From Nostoc sp. MS1 (GTDB lineage: Bacteria > Cyanobacteriota > Cyanobacteriia > Cyanobacteriales > Nostocaceae), in NCBI RefSeq assembly GCF_019976755.1, contig NZ_AP023441.1, positions 3,159,501-3,223,500 of the forward strand: a DNA stretch of 64,000 bases. The letters run 5' to 3'. Shown piece after piece: positions 50,932 to 59,330 of this stretch (positions are counted from its first letter, which is position 1; the number at the start of each line of letters is the position of its first letter). The translations under genes were made by a program, and so were the position numbers. Under the pieces are notes generated by a model. It was not told where the DNA came from. It ran no database searches and was given only the letters and a program-made list of their open reading frames with translations.

Positions 50932-52431
50932 TTAACAATTATCGTGCCATACTTGCGCTTGTGTGCGGATAGATTGTAATTCTGCCGCAGACATTTTATC
51001 TAAATTTTTTAAAATAAAGCTCATCCTTCCTTGATGTTGTAACTTATCACGGTGTCTATCCAGAAAGTTCCAATAGAAAAAGTTAAAAGGACAAGCATCT
51101 TTACCAATTCTTTCTTTATGGCTATAAGTGCAATTTTTGCAATAATCACTCATTTTATTGATATAGTTAGCAGATGCTCCATAAGGCTTTGATGCTAATA
51201 TCCCTCCATCGGCAAATAAACCCATACCAATCACATTTGTCTGCATTACCCAATCATAGGCATCTATAAAACTAGCATGAAACCAATTTTCTACTTCTTG
51301 GGGTGAAATTCCAGCAATTAAAGCAAAATTACTCAACACCATCAATCTTTGGATATGATGAGCATAGCCTGTACGTTGTATTTGAATAATAATCTGCTGT
51401 AAACAATTCATTTTAGTTTTACCAGTCCAGAAAAATTCCGGTAAAGGTTTTGTATGGTTAAACCAATTTTTCTGGTGATAGTCTACATCTACATAGTTAT
51501 AGACACCACGCATATATTCTCGCCAACCCAAAACCTGACGAATAAAACCCTCTACACTATTTAAAGGTAGTTGTTTTTGTTGATAAGCTTTTTGTGCTGC
51601 TTGTATTACTTCTAAAGGATGAAGTAACCCTATATTGAGGTAAGGAGAAATCATGGCGTGCCACATGGTTTCTTCCCCTGTTACCATTGCATCTTGATAG
51701 GGGCCAAAATCAGATAATCTATATTCAATAAACCAATCTAAAATTTGCAGTGCTTGTTGGCGAGTCACACCCCAACGAAATGGTTCTACTTCTCCGTAAA
51801 TGGGAACTGAAAGAGATTTAACTTTGGCTATAACATCTAATGTAATTTCATCTGTTTCAAACCATTGTGTCGGGGGTGTACGTAACTTACCTTTTGGTGG
51901 TTGACGGTTTTCTTTATCTAAATTCCACTGTCCTCCTACTGGTTTATCTCCCTCCATTAAAATCTGCCAGCGCTTTCTACCTTCTCGGTAAAAATCTTCC
52001 ATTAATAGGCGTTTACGATTTTTAGCCCAACTATTAAATTGTTCTGTAGTCCACAAAAAATGATTATTAGGAACTAAACTAATTTTACAAGGTAATTCTA
52101 AACTTTGAATTATATGTAAGAATGGGCGATCGCTAGGAGTCATCACCCGTAGTTCAGTAATTTGATTTGCCCTTACCCATGCTTGTAAAGGTTGAGCAAA
52201 ATCATCGGCTATTTCATAACTAACAGTATAATTTTTTTGCTGCAATTCTTCCGCAAAATGGCGCATTGCTGACCATACTAACACCAGCTTTTGCTGATGA
52301 TAGCGGCGAGTTTGGATATGTTGTATTGATTCAATAAAAATTACAGGCAAATTTTCTTTTTGAGAACAGCTTTGTAATGCTGCTTGTTGTTCCCAAAGCT
52401 GATCACCTAATATCCAAACTCCAATTTTCAT
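50932..52431 (-). CDS. Iron-sulfur bacterial photolyase/cryptochrome (FeS-BCP, PhrB-like)
   Basis: A 499-residue flavoprotein of the deoxyribodipyrimidine photolyase-related family. N-terminal Rossmann-like domain (MKIGVWILGDQL), C-terminal FAD domain (FIRQVLGWREYMRGVYNY, FHASFIDAYDWVMQTNVIGMG). Four cysteines at 343, 431, 434 and 447 keep the exact relative spacing of the 4Fe-4S ligands of Agrobacterium PhrB (350, 438, 441, 454), a (6-4) photolyase. It should repair UV (6-4) photoproducts or sense light. The TIGR03643 gene follows its upstream side on the same strand. ATG at 52431. Confidence 0.92.
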   Translation of the reverse strand: MKIGVWILGDQLWEQQAALQSCSQKENLPVIFIESIQHIQTRRYHQQKLVLVWSAMRHFAEELQQKNYTVSYEIADDFAQPLQAWVRANQITELRVMTPSDRPFLHIIQSLELPCKISLVPNNHFLWTTEQFNSWAKNRKRLLMEDFYREGRKRWQILMEGDKPVGGQWNLDKENRQPPKGKLRTPPTQWFETDEITLDVIAKVKSLSVPIYGEVEPFRWGVTRQQALQILDWFIEYRLSDFGPYQDAMVTGEETMWHAMISPYLNIGLLHPLEVIQAAQKAYQQKQLPLNSVEGFIRQVLGWREYMRGVYNYVDVDYHQKNWFNHTKPLPEFFWTGKTKMNCLQQIIIQIQRTGYAHHIQRLMVLSNFALIAGISPQEVENWFHASFIDAYDWVMQTNVIGMGLFADGGILASKPYGASANYINKMSDYCKNCTYSHKERIGKDACPFNFFYWNFLDRHRDKLQHQGRMSFILKNLDKMSAAELQSIRTQAQVWHDNC

Positions 52432-52536
52432 ATCATGTCTGTTAAATGATTTATCATATCATGGGGTTGGTAATAGGTAATCGGAAAAAACAATTATCTG
52501 TTAGGTAGCAGAGTAAGCATACATATCACATTAAAT

Positions 52537-52791
52537 TTATGTTTTTTGATTATCTGATTTGAATCTACCTGCAAAGAAATCTCGTTTAACTAAGTGCTTG
52601 GTTTTACGTTCAGTGACTCGCTCTCGCCACATCCGATAACTTGATTCTTTCATTTCGCGTTTCATGAGGGCAATTACCTGTTTTTCCAACAGTCCAAATT
52701 GCGCTTCAATCGCATCAAAAGGCGTTCTATCTTCCCAAGCCATTTCAATGATGCGGTCTATGGTTTCAGTATCTAATTCTGGTAGCTTCAT
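52537..52791 (-). CDS. TIGR03643/DUF2805 family protein
   Basis: An 84-residue helical protein: TETIDRIIEMAWEDRTPFDA, then FGLLEKQVIALMKREMKESS and YRMWRERVTERKTKH, the TIGR03643 pattern with a possible helix-turn-helix. The ATG at 52791 is preferred; an upstream TTG would only add repeat-derived residues. It sits 105 bases upstream of the photolyase gene and 14 bases after plsY. From memory, this family often neighbours photolyase-related genes. It may bind DNA; not proven. Confidence 0.83.
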   Translation of the reverse strand: MKLPELDTETIDRIIEMAWEDRTPFDAIEAQFGLLEKQVIALMKREMKESSYRMWRERVTERKTKHLVKRDFFAGRFKSDNQKT

Positions 52792-52799
52792 AAGAATAA

Positions 52800-52830
52800 T
52801 AACTGTCAACTGTCAACTGTCAACTGACTC
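52800..52830. repeat. Heptamer repeat at the plsY 3' end
   Basis: Four AACTGTC units overlap the last codons and stop of plsY, which therefore encodes a repeat-derived tail (SQLTVDS). Confidence 0.8.
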
Positions 52831-53501
52831 TGCTCTGTTTCTGCTGTGAGTTTCTGCCCAATTTTGGGTTCTGTACCTGCAAGCAAGCGCTCGATATTGC
52901 TGCGGTGACGCAAGATTACATATAAGCCGCCAGCAATACCAAATAAAATGTAGGGCAAGGGTTGGTGCAGAAGTACCATTACTAGAGGAACTGCGATCGC
53001 TCCAGCAATTGAACTGAGTGATACAATCCGTGATATCGCCACCACAACAGCAAATACACCAAAGGTAGCCAAACCAACTTGCCAATTCATCGCTAATAAT
53101 ATTCCCAAGCTGGTGGCTACAGATTTACCACCTGTAAAGCCTAAGAAAATCGATTTACTATGTCCTAAAATGGCAGCTATACCTACTATGGTGACTAACC
53201 AAGGTTGCCATAGTTGAACATTTACTGTTGCAGGAATGAGGTTTTGGCTAGCGGCGAAGTTAAATAAATAATAAACTAAGGCGATCGCTAATACGCCTTT
53301 TAAGCAATCTAGTCCTAAAACAAATGCTCCAGGGCCTTTACCCAAAGTTCTCAGGACATTGGTTGCGCCTGTGGAACCTGAACCCACTTCACGGATATCA
53401 ATACCCTTCAATTGTTTCACAGCGATATAACCTGTAGGGAAAGATCCCAACAGATACGCCACAAATACTACTGCACCACACAGACTTAACCACAAACCCA
53501 T
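52806..53501 (-). CDS. plsY: Glycerol-3-phosphate acyltransferase PlsY
   Basis: A 231-residue membrane enzyme that transfers acyl groups from acyl phosphate to glycerol-3-phosphate, starting phospholipid and thylakoid lipid synthesis. The three PlsY motifs are present: LLGSFPTGYIAVK, REVGSGSTGATNVLRTLGK and FLGFTGGKSVATSLG, with RHRSNIERLLAGTEPK near the end. About six hydrophobic helices. ATG at 53501. The final residues come from a heptamer repeat. Confidence 0.95.
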   Translation of the reverse strand: MGLWLSLCGAVVFVAYLLGSFPTGYIAVKQLKGIDIREVGSGSTGATNVLRTLGKGPGAFVLGLDCLKGVLAIALVYYLFNFAASQNLIPATVNVQLWQPWLVTIVGIAAILGHSKSIFLGFTGGKSVATSLGILLAMNWQVGLATFGVFAVVVAISRIVSLSSIAGAIAVPLVMVLLHQPLPYILFGIAGGLYVILRHRSNIERLLAGTEPKIGQKLTAETEQSQLTVDS

Positions 53502-53514
53502 AAATCCACCACAG

Positions 53515-53638
53515 TTAAGTGACAGTTGACAGTTGACAGTTATTAATTATCAGGTTATTTCCCTGTTTATTTTTTACCATCCACTGTCCATTGTTCACTG
53601 TTCATTGTTCACTGTCTACTGTCCATTGTCTACTTTTC
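53515..53638. repeat. Heptamer repeats between the Wzc-like gene and plsY
   Basis: GACAGTTGACAGTTGACAGT at 53521-53540 and a longer run of CACTGTCCATTGTTCACTGT-type 7-base units at about 53584-53634 fill the gap and reach the Wzc-like stop codon. Confidence 0.85.
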
Positions 53639-55807
53639 CTAATTATTACTAACACCAACAGAAATTTCTGATTCATCATTTACAGGTGTTGAATCAGTAA
53701 ATTCATCTGATGGTGGTAAAGATACAGTAATATCAGCACCGTTGATAATTACCCCTAGTAATCCGAGTTCCGCTTCTACTAGTTGATCAATGGCTTCAGC
53801 CATCACACTTTCTTGGGTGTAGTTTACTCTTGATACTAATACTATGCCATCACTGTAAGGCTGAATTAATAATGGGTCGTTAGATACGCTTAATGGTGGC
53901 GTATCTAATATTACCAAATCGTAACGTTCCCTTACGTCTTCCATGAGTCGCCGTATTTCGCTCGATTCTAGGATGGCAGCAGATTGACGCACAGGCCCAG
54001 GACTAGGGATAATGTATAAGTTTTCGACTTCAGGAACTAAGCGAATACATTCACTTAAATTGCCGTAATAGCGTAGGGGTTCAAGAGTAGCATCATCATC
54101 AGGCGCAATTCTCAAGGATGCACAGCGTGATGGAGATCGCAAATCTGTTTCAACGATTAAAGTTCTTTTGCCAGCACGGGCAGAGGCTACACCCAAGTTA
54201 TAAGCTGTGGTTGTTTTACCTTCTTTGTGCATGGTACTAGTAACTAAAAGCACCTTTAAATTTCTGCCACTAATGCGCCGTAAGTTACTGCGGATTTTTT
54301 CATAAAACTCTAAATACAGAGAATCGGGAGAAATAACTATAGGTAATGCTTCTGGTGGTAAATCGTCCACTGGTAATACTGGCACTTCTCCCAGCATTGC
54401 CACATCCCGTTGTTTGAGATTTTCTTTAATCGCTTCTCTAGTGCGGAGTGTACCTTCTAAGCTTCCTAACAAGAAGATTACCCCACCACCTACTATCAAT
54501 CCTAAGAAACCACCTACACCCAGAGTTAAAGGTACACTTTTTGGTTTATTAACATCAATTGCGACTACGGGGGGTTGAGCAATACTAAAGCTACTCACAG
54601 TTTCAGCTTCGGCGGTTTGAGCGTCGGTGAGCTTGACCTGCATTTGATCGTAAACTGCTTTCTTGAGTCCGACTTCCTGCTCCAAACGCGATCGCTCTAA
54701 TTGTTTGTTGGGTATCTGAGAATATTCCTGCCGCAATTTTTGTTCATCGCGGATTTGTTGAACTAATTGTTGTTGTAGTGTTTCTTTTTGAGTTTGCAAA
54801 GCCACCATTTGGTTAGCTAACTGCTGTCTTGCAGGGTCGAGGCTACTCTGGCTGCGGATGCCGTCAATATTTTTCGCTAAGGGTGCAGCCGTACCACCGC
54901 CACCAATTACTTCTGCCGCCCTTTGTTGGAGTAATTCTTCATTTGCTTGTTTTTGACGTTGCAACTGAATCATCGTCGGGTGTTCTGGTCGCAAATCTTT
55001 GCGCAGTAAGGCGATTTGTGATTCTGTTTGATAGATTTGCGTGCGCAAACTAGCGATTATCGGATCGGCACTTAAAGCCGAAGATACATAAGATTGATTA
55101 ACATTTAAGCCTAATTTATCTTGCAAGCTGAGAATCTGCGCCTCAATGCCGGCAATAGTTTGGCGAATTACCCGTTGCTGATTTTGACTACTGGTAACAG
55201 CACCAAGTAAACTACCATTTTCTGCGGCTAATATCGCTGGACGTTCACGGCGATCATATTCTTCTAAACGTTTTTCTGCCGCTTGTAGTTCGCCTCTAAC
55301 CTGCGGTATGCGTTCATTAATCTTGCCAATAATTGACCTCAATCGCCCAGTATTAATATCACTACTGAGCTTGACCATAGACTGCATTAGTGCGGTTAAT
55401 ATTTCTTGCGCCCGCTTGGGGTCACTATCTTTATATGCTAAACCAATCAGGTTTGATTCTAATTCCCCAGTACGTGGGTTTTTTTTCGCTGGTGACAGCG
55501 ACACATTAGAACCAACTGTTCTGGCAGGAACTCCCACCTTAGCAGCCACGCCTTCAATTACTTGATTTGATAGAAGTACTTGCTGGTTTAATTCCTGACC
55601 TTGTTGCTGAATTTCACTACCTGTTGCCGAAAATGATACTGGGGGTCGAGAGTAAGTAAGAGAACCGGTTGCTGTGTAGGTAGGTGCTGGTTCTGGTTGG
55701 ATCGCCACAACTGTTGACCCCGCGACAACTAAAGCAAAGCTGGCTAATCCAATCCATTTATATTTTTCAAAAGCAATAAGATAGCTTTTAACAATCGGTG
55801 GGGTCAT
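53639..55807 (-). CDS. Wzc-like polysaccharide co-polymerase with tyrosine-kinase domain
   Basis: A 722-residue membrane protein. Wzz domain with helix 1 at ~17-37, a long periplasmic coiled-coil region (GNVR type, ~150-400), helix 2 at ~427-450, then a cytoplasmic CpsD/CapB ATPase at ~500-690. ATPase motifs: Walker A variant STMHKEGKTTT, Walker A' TLIVETDLRSPS and Walker B VILDTPPLS. It controls chain length and export of exopolysaccharide with the Wza-like protein encoded next. The C-terminal tail (DEFTDSTPVNDESE) is acidic with no tyrosine cluster, unlike classical BY-kinases, so autophosphorylation may be reduced or absent. Confidence 0.9.
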   Translation of the reverse strand: MTPPIVKSYLIAFEKYKWIGLASFALVVAGSTVVAIQPEPAPTYTATGSLTYSRPPVSFSATGSEIQQQGQELNQQVLLSNQVIEGVAAKVGVPARTVGSNVSLSPAKKNPRTGELESNLIGLAYKDSDPKRAQEILTALMQSMVKLSSDINTGRLRSIIGKINERIPQVRGELQAAEKRLEEYDRRERPAILAAENGSLLGAVTSSQNQQRVIRQTIAGIEAQILSLQDKLGLNVNQSYVSSALSADPIIASLRTQIYQTESQIALLRKDLRPEHPTMIQLQRQKQANEELLQQRAAEVIGGGGTAAPLAKNIDGIRSQSSLDPARQQLANQMVALQTQKETLQQQLVQQIRDEQKLRQEYSQIPNKQLERSRLEQEVGLKKAVYDQMQVKLTDAQTAEAETVSSFSIAQPPVVAIDVNKPKSVPLTLGVGGFLGLIVGGGVIFLLGSLEGTLRTREAIKENLKQRDVAMLGEVPVLPVDDLPPEALPIVISPDSLYLEFYEKIRSNLRRISGRNLKVLLVTSTMHKEGKTTTAYNLGVASARAGKRTLIVETDLRSPSRCASLRIAPDDDATLEPLRYYGNLSECIRLVPEVENLYIIPSPGPVRQSAAILESSEIRRLMEDVRERYDLVILDTPPLSVSNDPLLIQPYSDGIVLVSRVNYTQESVMAEAIDQLVEAELGLLGVIINGADITVSLPPSDEFTDSTPVNDESEISVGVSNN

Positions 55808-55980
55808 AAAAGAGGCATATAAAATTAATAAAAATTTATGCGGTCAAGCAGAAAGTTGTTGTAATGTTTACTTGCTATTATTCACTATTTATGGTTCATT
55901 AGTCACCTAAATTACTTGATTCTTTATTTTTGAGGTCAACAGTAGTGCGATCGCAGTTCTCAAACTAGCTCTAGTCTCCA

Positions 55981-57294
55981 CTACCGCCCAAAGCTGTCAA
56001 AAAAGTTCAGGAATGAACGAACATTAAAAAATGGTTGAGTAATAGTACTGAGGAAGTTTGTAATCCTACCAATCAAGTTGCGTCCAACTACAATAACATC
56101 ATTATCTTGTAATGGCACATTTTGAGACACATCACCTTCTAAGGCTTTTCTCCCATCTAGTCTTTGTGTGACGGCTTTACCACGTTCAGCGTCAAACCGC
56201 ACTAAAGCAATATTTCTCACATTAGCAGTATCCAGATTAATTCCACCTAGTGCATCTACAAAAGTACTACCATTAGGCAGCGTTTGAGTCACAAGACCAC
56301 CAGCAGCGTAATTTAACACCCTGACTCTAATTTGTGGTGTCGCCAAAGTGGAACGTGCTACTAAATTGCGGTCATAACCGTCCTCTGTGCCGACTTCACG
56401 GCGAGGAATTACTAATGAATCGCCATCTTGTAAGCGTAAGCTAGGTATTGAGCCATCATTTTGTAATGCAGCATACAAGTCAACAGTTTGAGAAATAGTT
56501 GAACCATCCACTAATTTGCGACGTACTTGCACTTGACGTAAATCTGCGGAGATAGTAGAACCACCCGCCACCAGCAAAGCCTCGCCAATTCTGGGTAGTA
56601 CAGGGTTCAAGTTATAAATACCGGGTCGGGAAACCTCACCGCTAATACTCACTTGCACTGGTCTGGGATTAGCTAAACTTACTACCAAAAGCGGATCGAC
56701 GAGAATTTTACTCAAACTCAAACGGATTTTTTCTTGTGCTTCTTCCAAACTCAAGCCCTGTACAGACACTAATCCCACTTGGGGAACTATAATATTACCT
56801 TCTGCATTCACTTGAGCTTGAAAACTGTTATCTGGGCGTTGTGCTGTCAAAGATAAAACTACCACAGGGTTAATAACAAAGCGATTCAGCAATGAGCGGA
56901 TTTTCTCTTGCGCTTCTAATAGAGTTAAACCTTGTAAGGAAACTGTGTCTAATAGAGGAACAATGATGTTTCCTTCTGGATTGATTGCAGCTTGAAAGCT
57001 CAAATCGGGAAAGCGTTGCACTGCAACACTAACTACATCTCCAGGCCCCAAGCGGTAAGGCCCAGGAGGGCGCTGAAATGTCACGTTGATTGCGTCACCA
57101 GGGCCTAGTAGGTAACGGGTGAATTGGGGAGAGGTTTCGTTGTTAGGATTTTGCGGTGCAGTTTCAGTTTCTGGAAGAGGTTGAGGAAATATTTGCCCAG
57201 TAGTTGGGGTTTGAGCGATCGCACCTTGAAAGCTTGTAGCTAAGACAAATCCTATTTGCAAACTGGCGAGAGAAAGGGCGTTGAATGCACGCAT
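55981..57294 (-). CDS. Wza-like polysaccharide export protein (SLBB domains)
   Basis: A 437-residue secreted protein from the ATG at 57294, which starts a good signal peptide (cleavage near AIAQ-TP); a TTG at 57342 would add 16 residues. Two consecutive Poly_export modules (YRLGPGDVVSVAVQRFPD, GNIIVPLLDTVSLQGLTLLEAQEKI and a second copy GNIIVPQVGLVSVQGLSLEEAQEKI) precede SLBB domains (VQVSISGEVSRPGIYNL). It should form the outer-membrane channel for polysaccharide. The duplicated export module is longer than in E. coli Wza. Upstream of the Wzc-like gene, same strand. Confidence 0.88.
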   Translation of the reverse strand: MRAFNALSLASLQIGFVLATSFQGAIAQTPTTGQIFPQPLPETETAPQNPNNETSPQFTRYLLGPGDAINVTFQRPPGPYRLGPGDVVSVAVQRFPDLSFQAAINPEGNIIVPLLDTVSLQGLTLLEAQEKIRSLLNRFVINPVVVLSLTAQRPDNSFQAQVNAEGNIIVPQVGLVSVQGLSLEEAQEKIRLSLSKILVDPLLVVSLANPRPVQVSISGEVSRPGIYNLNPVLPRIGEALLVAGGSTISADLRQVQVRRKLVDGSTISQTVDLYAALQNDGSIPSLRLQDGDSLVIPRREVGTEDGYDRNLVARSTLATPQIRVRVLNYAAGGLVTQTLPNGSTFVDALGGINLDTANVRNIALVRFDAERGKAVTQRLDGRKALEGDVSQNVPLQDNDVIVVGRNLIGRITNFLSTITQPFFNVRSFLNFFDSFGR

Positions 57295-57355
57295 ATGATT
57301 ACTGAAAACTATTAACACTGTTGACTTTTGAATATACCGCAAGGAGTCGTTGCCA

Positions 57356-58090
57356 CTATGAAGTAATTTTTAAAGGCCCCGCTATCAATGTGGATTGTAC
57401 TGCTTCCCCAATAGACTTGGCTAATGGCCAAGTAGTTTCCACATCACCTAGTGGTTCCATAGGAATCAGTATACTGACAGCTACCCACGGAGCGCGACTC
57501 TTATGTAATTGCGCTAATTGATCTGCTAAAAACCAGCGTACAGGAGATGAGTTACCACCATTGGGAAAAGCATACCATTGCAGAACTGCAAAAGTTTGCT
57601 GCTGTGTAGAGGCTCGAAAGAATTGAGCTTCTACCTGAATTTTGCTATTTTCTTTGGCGTTAACTGACTGATTGATCGCAAATTCAGCAGAGCGGGATTG
57701 TGCTATTTCCCATTTTCCCCAGCGTAATTTTCCCCAACTACTAACATCAGTCCACTCTACTTCGGGTTGATTTTTTGAGGTAAGTTGTGGCAGTAAAAGC
57801 AATAAAACCTGTTTTTGTGAGCTTTCTTGCTTAAGAATCTGCAAAGACCATTTGTGCTGTCCAACAATTTGTTCACCTTGCTCTGTAGTTTGCCAACCAG
57901 GTAGATTTATTCCGCGATTACGTATCTCCCTTAATTCCTTAAGGGTTGCAATAGGTGGTGGTTGTTTCCATTGCCAGTGTCCGCTCAGATATCCGGGTAC
58001 TGCTCCTACCGTCAACAGTAGAAGGAATAACAGAAGCACTACCAAAGTGGTCAGATGCTTGTAGTTGATGAATTTAGATAAGGGAACCAT
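57356..58090 (-). CDS. Cyanoexosortase system-associated protein
   Basis: A 244-residue protein with one N-terminal membrane helix (LTTLVVLLLFLLLLTVGAVPG) and an extracytoplasmic domain (LKELREIRNRGINLPGW, then QVLLLLLPQ and WYAFPNGGNSSPVRWFLADQ). This resembles the EpsI-like companion of exosortases seen in cyanobacteria. The ATG at 58090 is preferred; the frame is open to a GTG at 58138. It lies between the exosortase gene and the Wza-like gene, same strand, so a role in exosortase-linked polysaccharide export is likely. Exact function unknown. Confidence 0.8.
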   Translation of the reverse strand: MVPLSKFINYKHLTTLVVLLLFLLLLTVGAVPGYLSGHWQWKQPPPIATLKELREIRNRGINLPGWQTTEQGEQIVGQHKWSLQILKQESSQKQVLLLLLPQLTSKNQPEVEWTDVSSWGKLRWGKWEIAQSRSAEFAINQSVNAKENSKIQVEAQFFRASTQQQTFAVLQWYAFPNGGNSSPVRWFLADQLAQLHKSRAPWVAVSILIPMEPLGDVETTWPLAKSIGEAVQSTLIAGPLKITS

Positions 58091-58276
58091 TAGTAAAACT
58101 GCTATATTTACGCAAGATTTTACTTGAAAAAATGACACTGTGAGTTCAGTAAAATCTTCAGTCTATCTACGTTTATACACTAGAATCTCCACAGCGATTT
58201 TGTTCAATCTGCTTAAGTATATGAATTATTGGTGAATTTTCTTGAGCCACTCCCCACTCAGCACTAGGTCAAAATA

Positions 58277-58312
58277 AAAAGTCTAAGCGCGAAAAGCTAA
58301 CGCTCAGACTTT
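58277..58312 (-). terminator. Terminator behind the cyanoexosortase gene
   Basis: Stem AAAGTCTgAGCG / CGCTtAGACTTT (minus strand) with an 11-base loop, followed by TTTTTATTTTG. Ends the exosortase transcript 25 bases after its stop, so the associated-protein gene probably has its own promoter. Confidence 0.78.
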
Positions 58313-58337
58313 CTTTAGCTGCAATAGAAGTTTTTGC

Positions 58338-59258
58338 TTAATCAATAATCTCAGGTGGCAGTAGTTGATTTTCTGACTCTAGTTCAGTTTCTAGAGGTGC
58401 TGAAAAGTAATCACTCATCCAATTTAAAATGGGGATTAAAGATAGTAGCATCAATGCGGAGTAGAGGTCGCCACCCCAACTATCATGAAGCCATTCAAAG
58501 GCGGCTTCTTGACCAGTGCCATGAAAGAAGCTGAGTATTGTGTTACGAATGATATTCGCAATTACGCTAATCACAACAGCCGTGGATAAAAACCAGAGAG
58601 TTACACGGCGTGAAGATAAGTTGTCTGTCCAATAAAGCAGCATCAAACAAACATAGATGGTTGTAAATAACATTTTTAACCCTGCACAATAGGGTGCGAC
58701 TTCAACAATCCTACCGTTTACGTAAACATTGATACCATCTACCACTGCATTCATTCCGAACTGGTTGAGAATAAAACCTGCTGTACCAGCGATGAAACTT
58801 TGCAGTGGAAAAGTATAAGGAGCTATCAAGTATGGAACTGCTGTTGGGGTAGCTAAAAATATCAAGAGTAAAGGGAAACCTAGCAATTTTAGCCCCGGAA
58901 AACTCTTAAACCATAAACACAAGCCTACCAAGATTGTGGGTAGCGAGAGGTTAACCCACTCGGTGACATTAGTTAAGTAAAATATTGCCCCAATGACGAG
59001 TAAAGCTGCTCCTAAAGGATTGGTTTTATTTGGTAGACGTTGCCATTTTTTGCGGTTCTCCCAAATCAGATAAGCGGCAAATGGGAGACCGATGATGCCA
59101 TGACTAAAATATTCATGTTCTGTACTGATGGTTTTATATAGCCATCCGTTGAACCAATATATGATGACAGGAGCATACAGTAGCACTAAAAGACCAAGAA
59201 TGCCTATGCTCAGTAATTGTTCTGTATTTCGAGTTCTAATCTGTTGCTGGAGTGCCAT
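58338..59258 (-). CDS. Cyanoexosortase (probably CrtB type)
   Basis: A 306-residue membrane cysteine protease/transpeptidase with about 8 helices. The exosortase triad is complete: Cys191 in VAPYCAGLKM, Arg238 in NIIRNT and His258 in WLHDSWGG. The N-terminal HEYFSHGIIGLPFAAYLIW block is the exosortase signature. Exosortases cut PEP-CTERM tails and move the protein to the cell surface or matrix; a candidate substrate gene is at 26843-27592. Assignment to CrtB rather than CrtA is from remembered pattern and less certain. ATG at 59258. Confidence 0.88.
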   Translation of the reverse strand: MALQQQIRTRNTEQLLSIGILGLLVLLYAPVIIYWFNGWLYKTISTEHEYFSHGIIGLPFAAYLIWENRKKWQRLPNKTNPLGAALLVIGAIFYLTNVTEWVNLSLPTILVGLCLWFKSFPGLKLLGFPLLLIFLATPTAVPYLIAPYTFPLQSFIAGTAGFILNQFGMNAVVDGINVYVNGRIVEVAPYCAGLKMLFTTIYVCLMLLYWTDNLSSRRVTLWFLSTAVVISVIANIIRNTILSFFHGTGQEAAFEWLHDSWGGDLYSALMLLSLIPILNWMSDYFSAPLETELESENQLLPPEIID

Positions 59259-59330
59259 AAGCGTAAGCTATTTAAAAATTTATGAGTGCAACTTGCAAGC
59301 GCGGATTTTCTAGAAATACCGGACTCAGAT

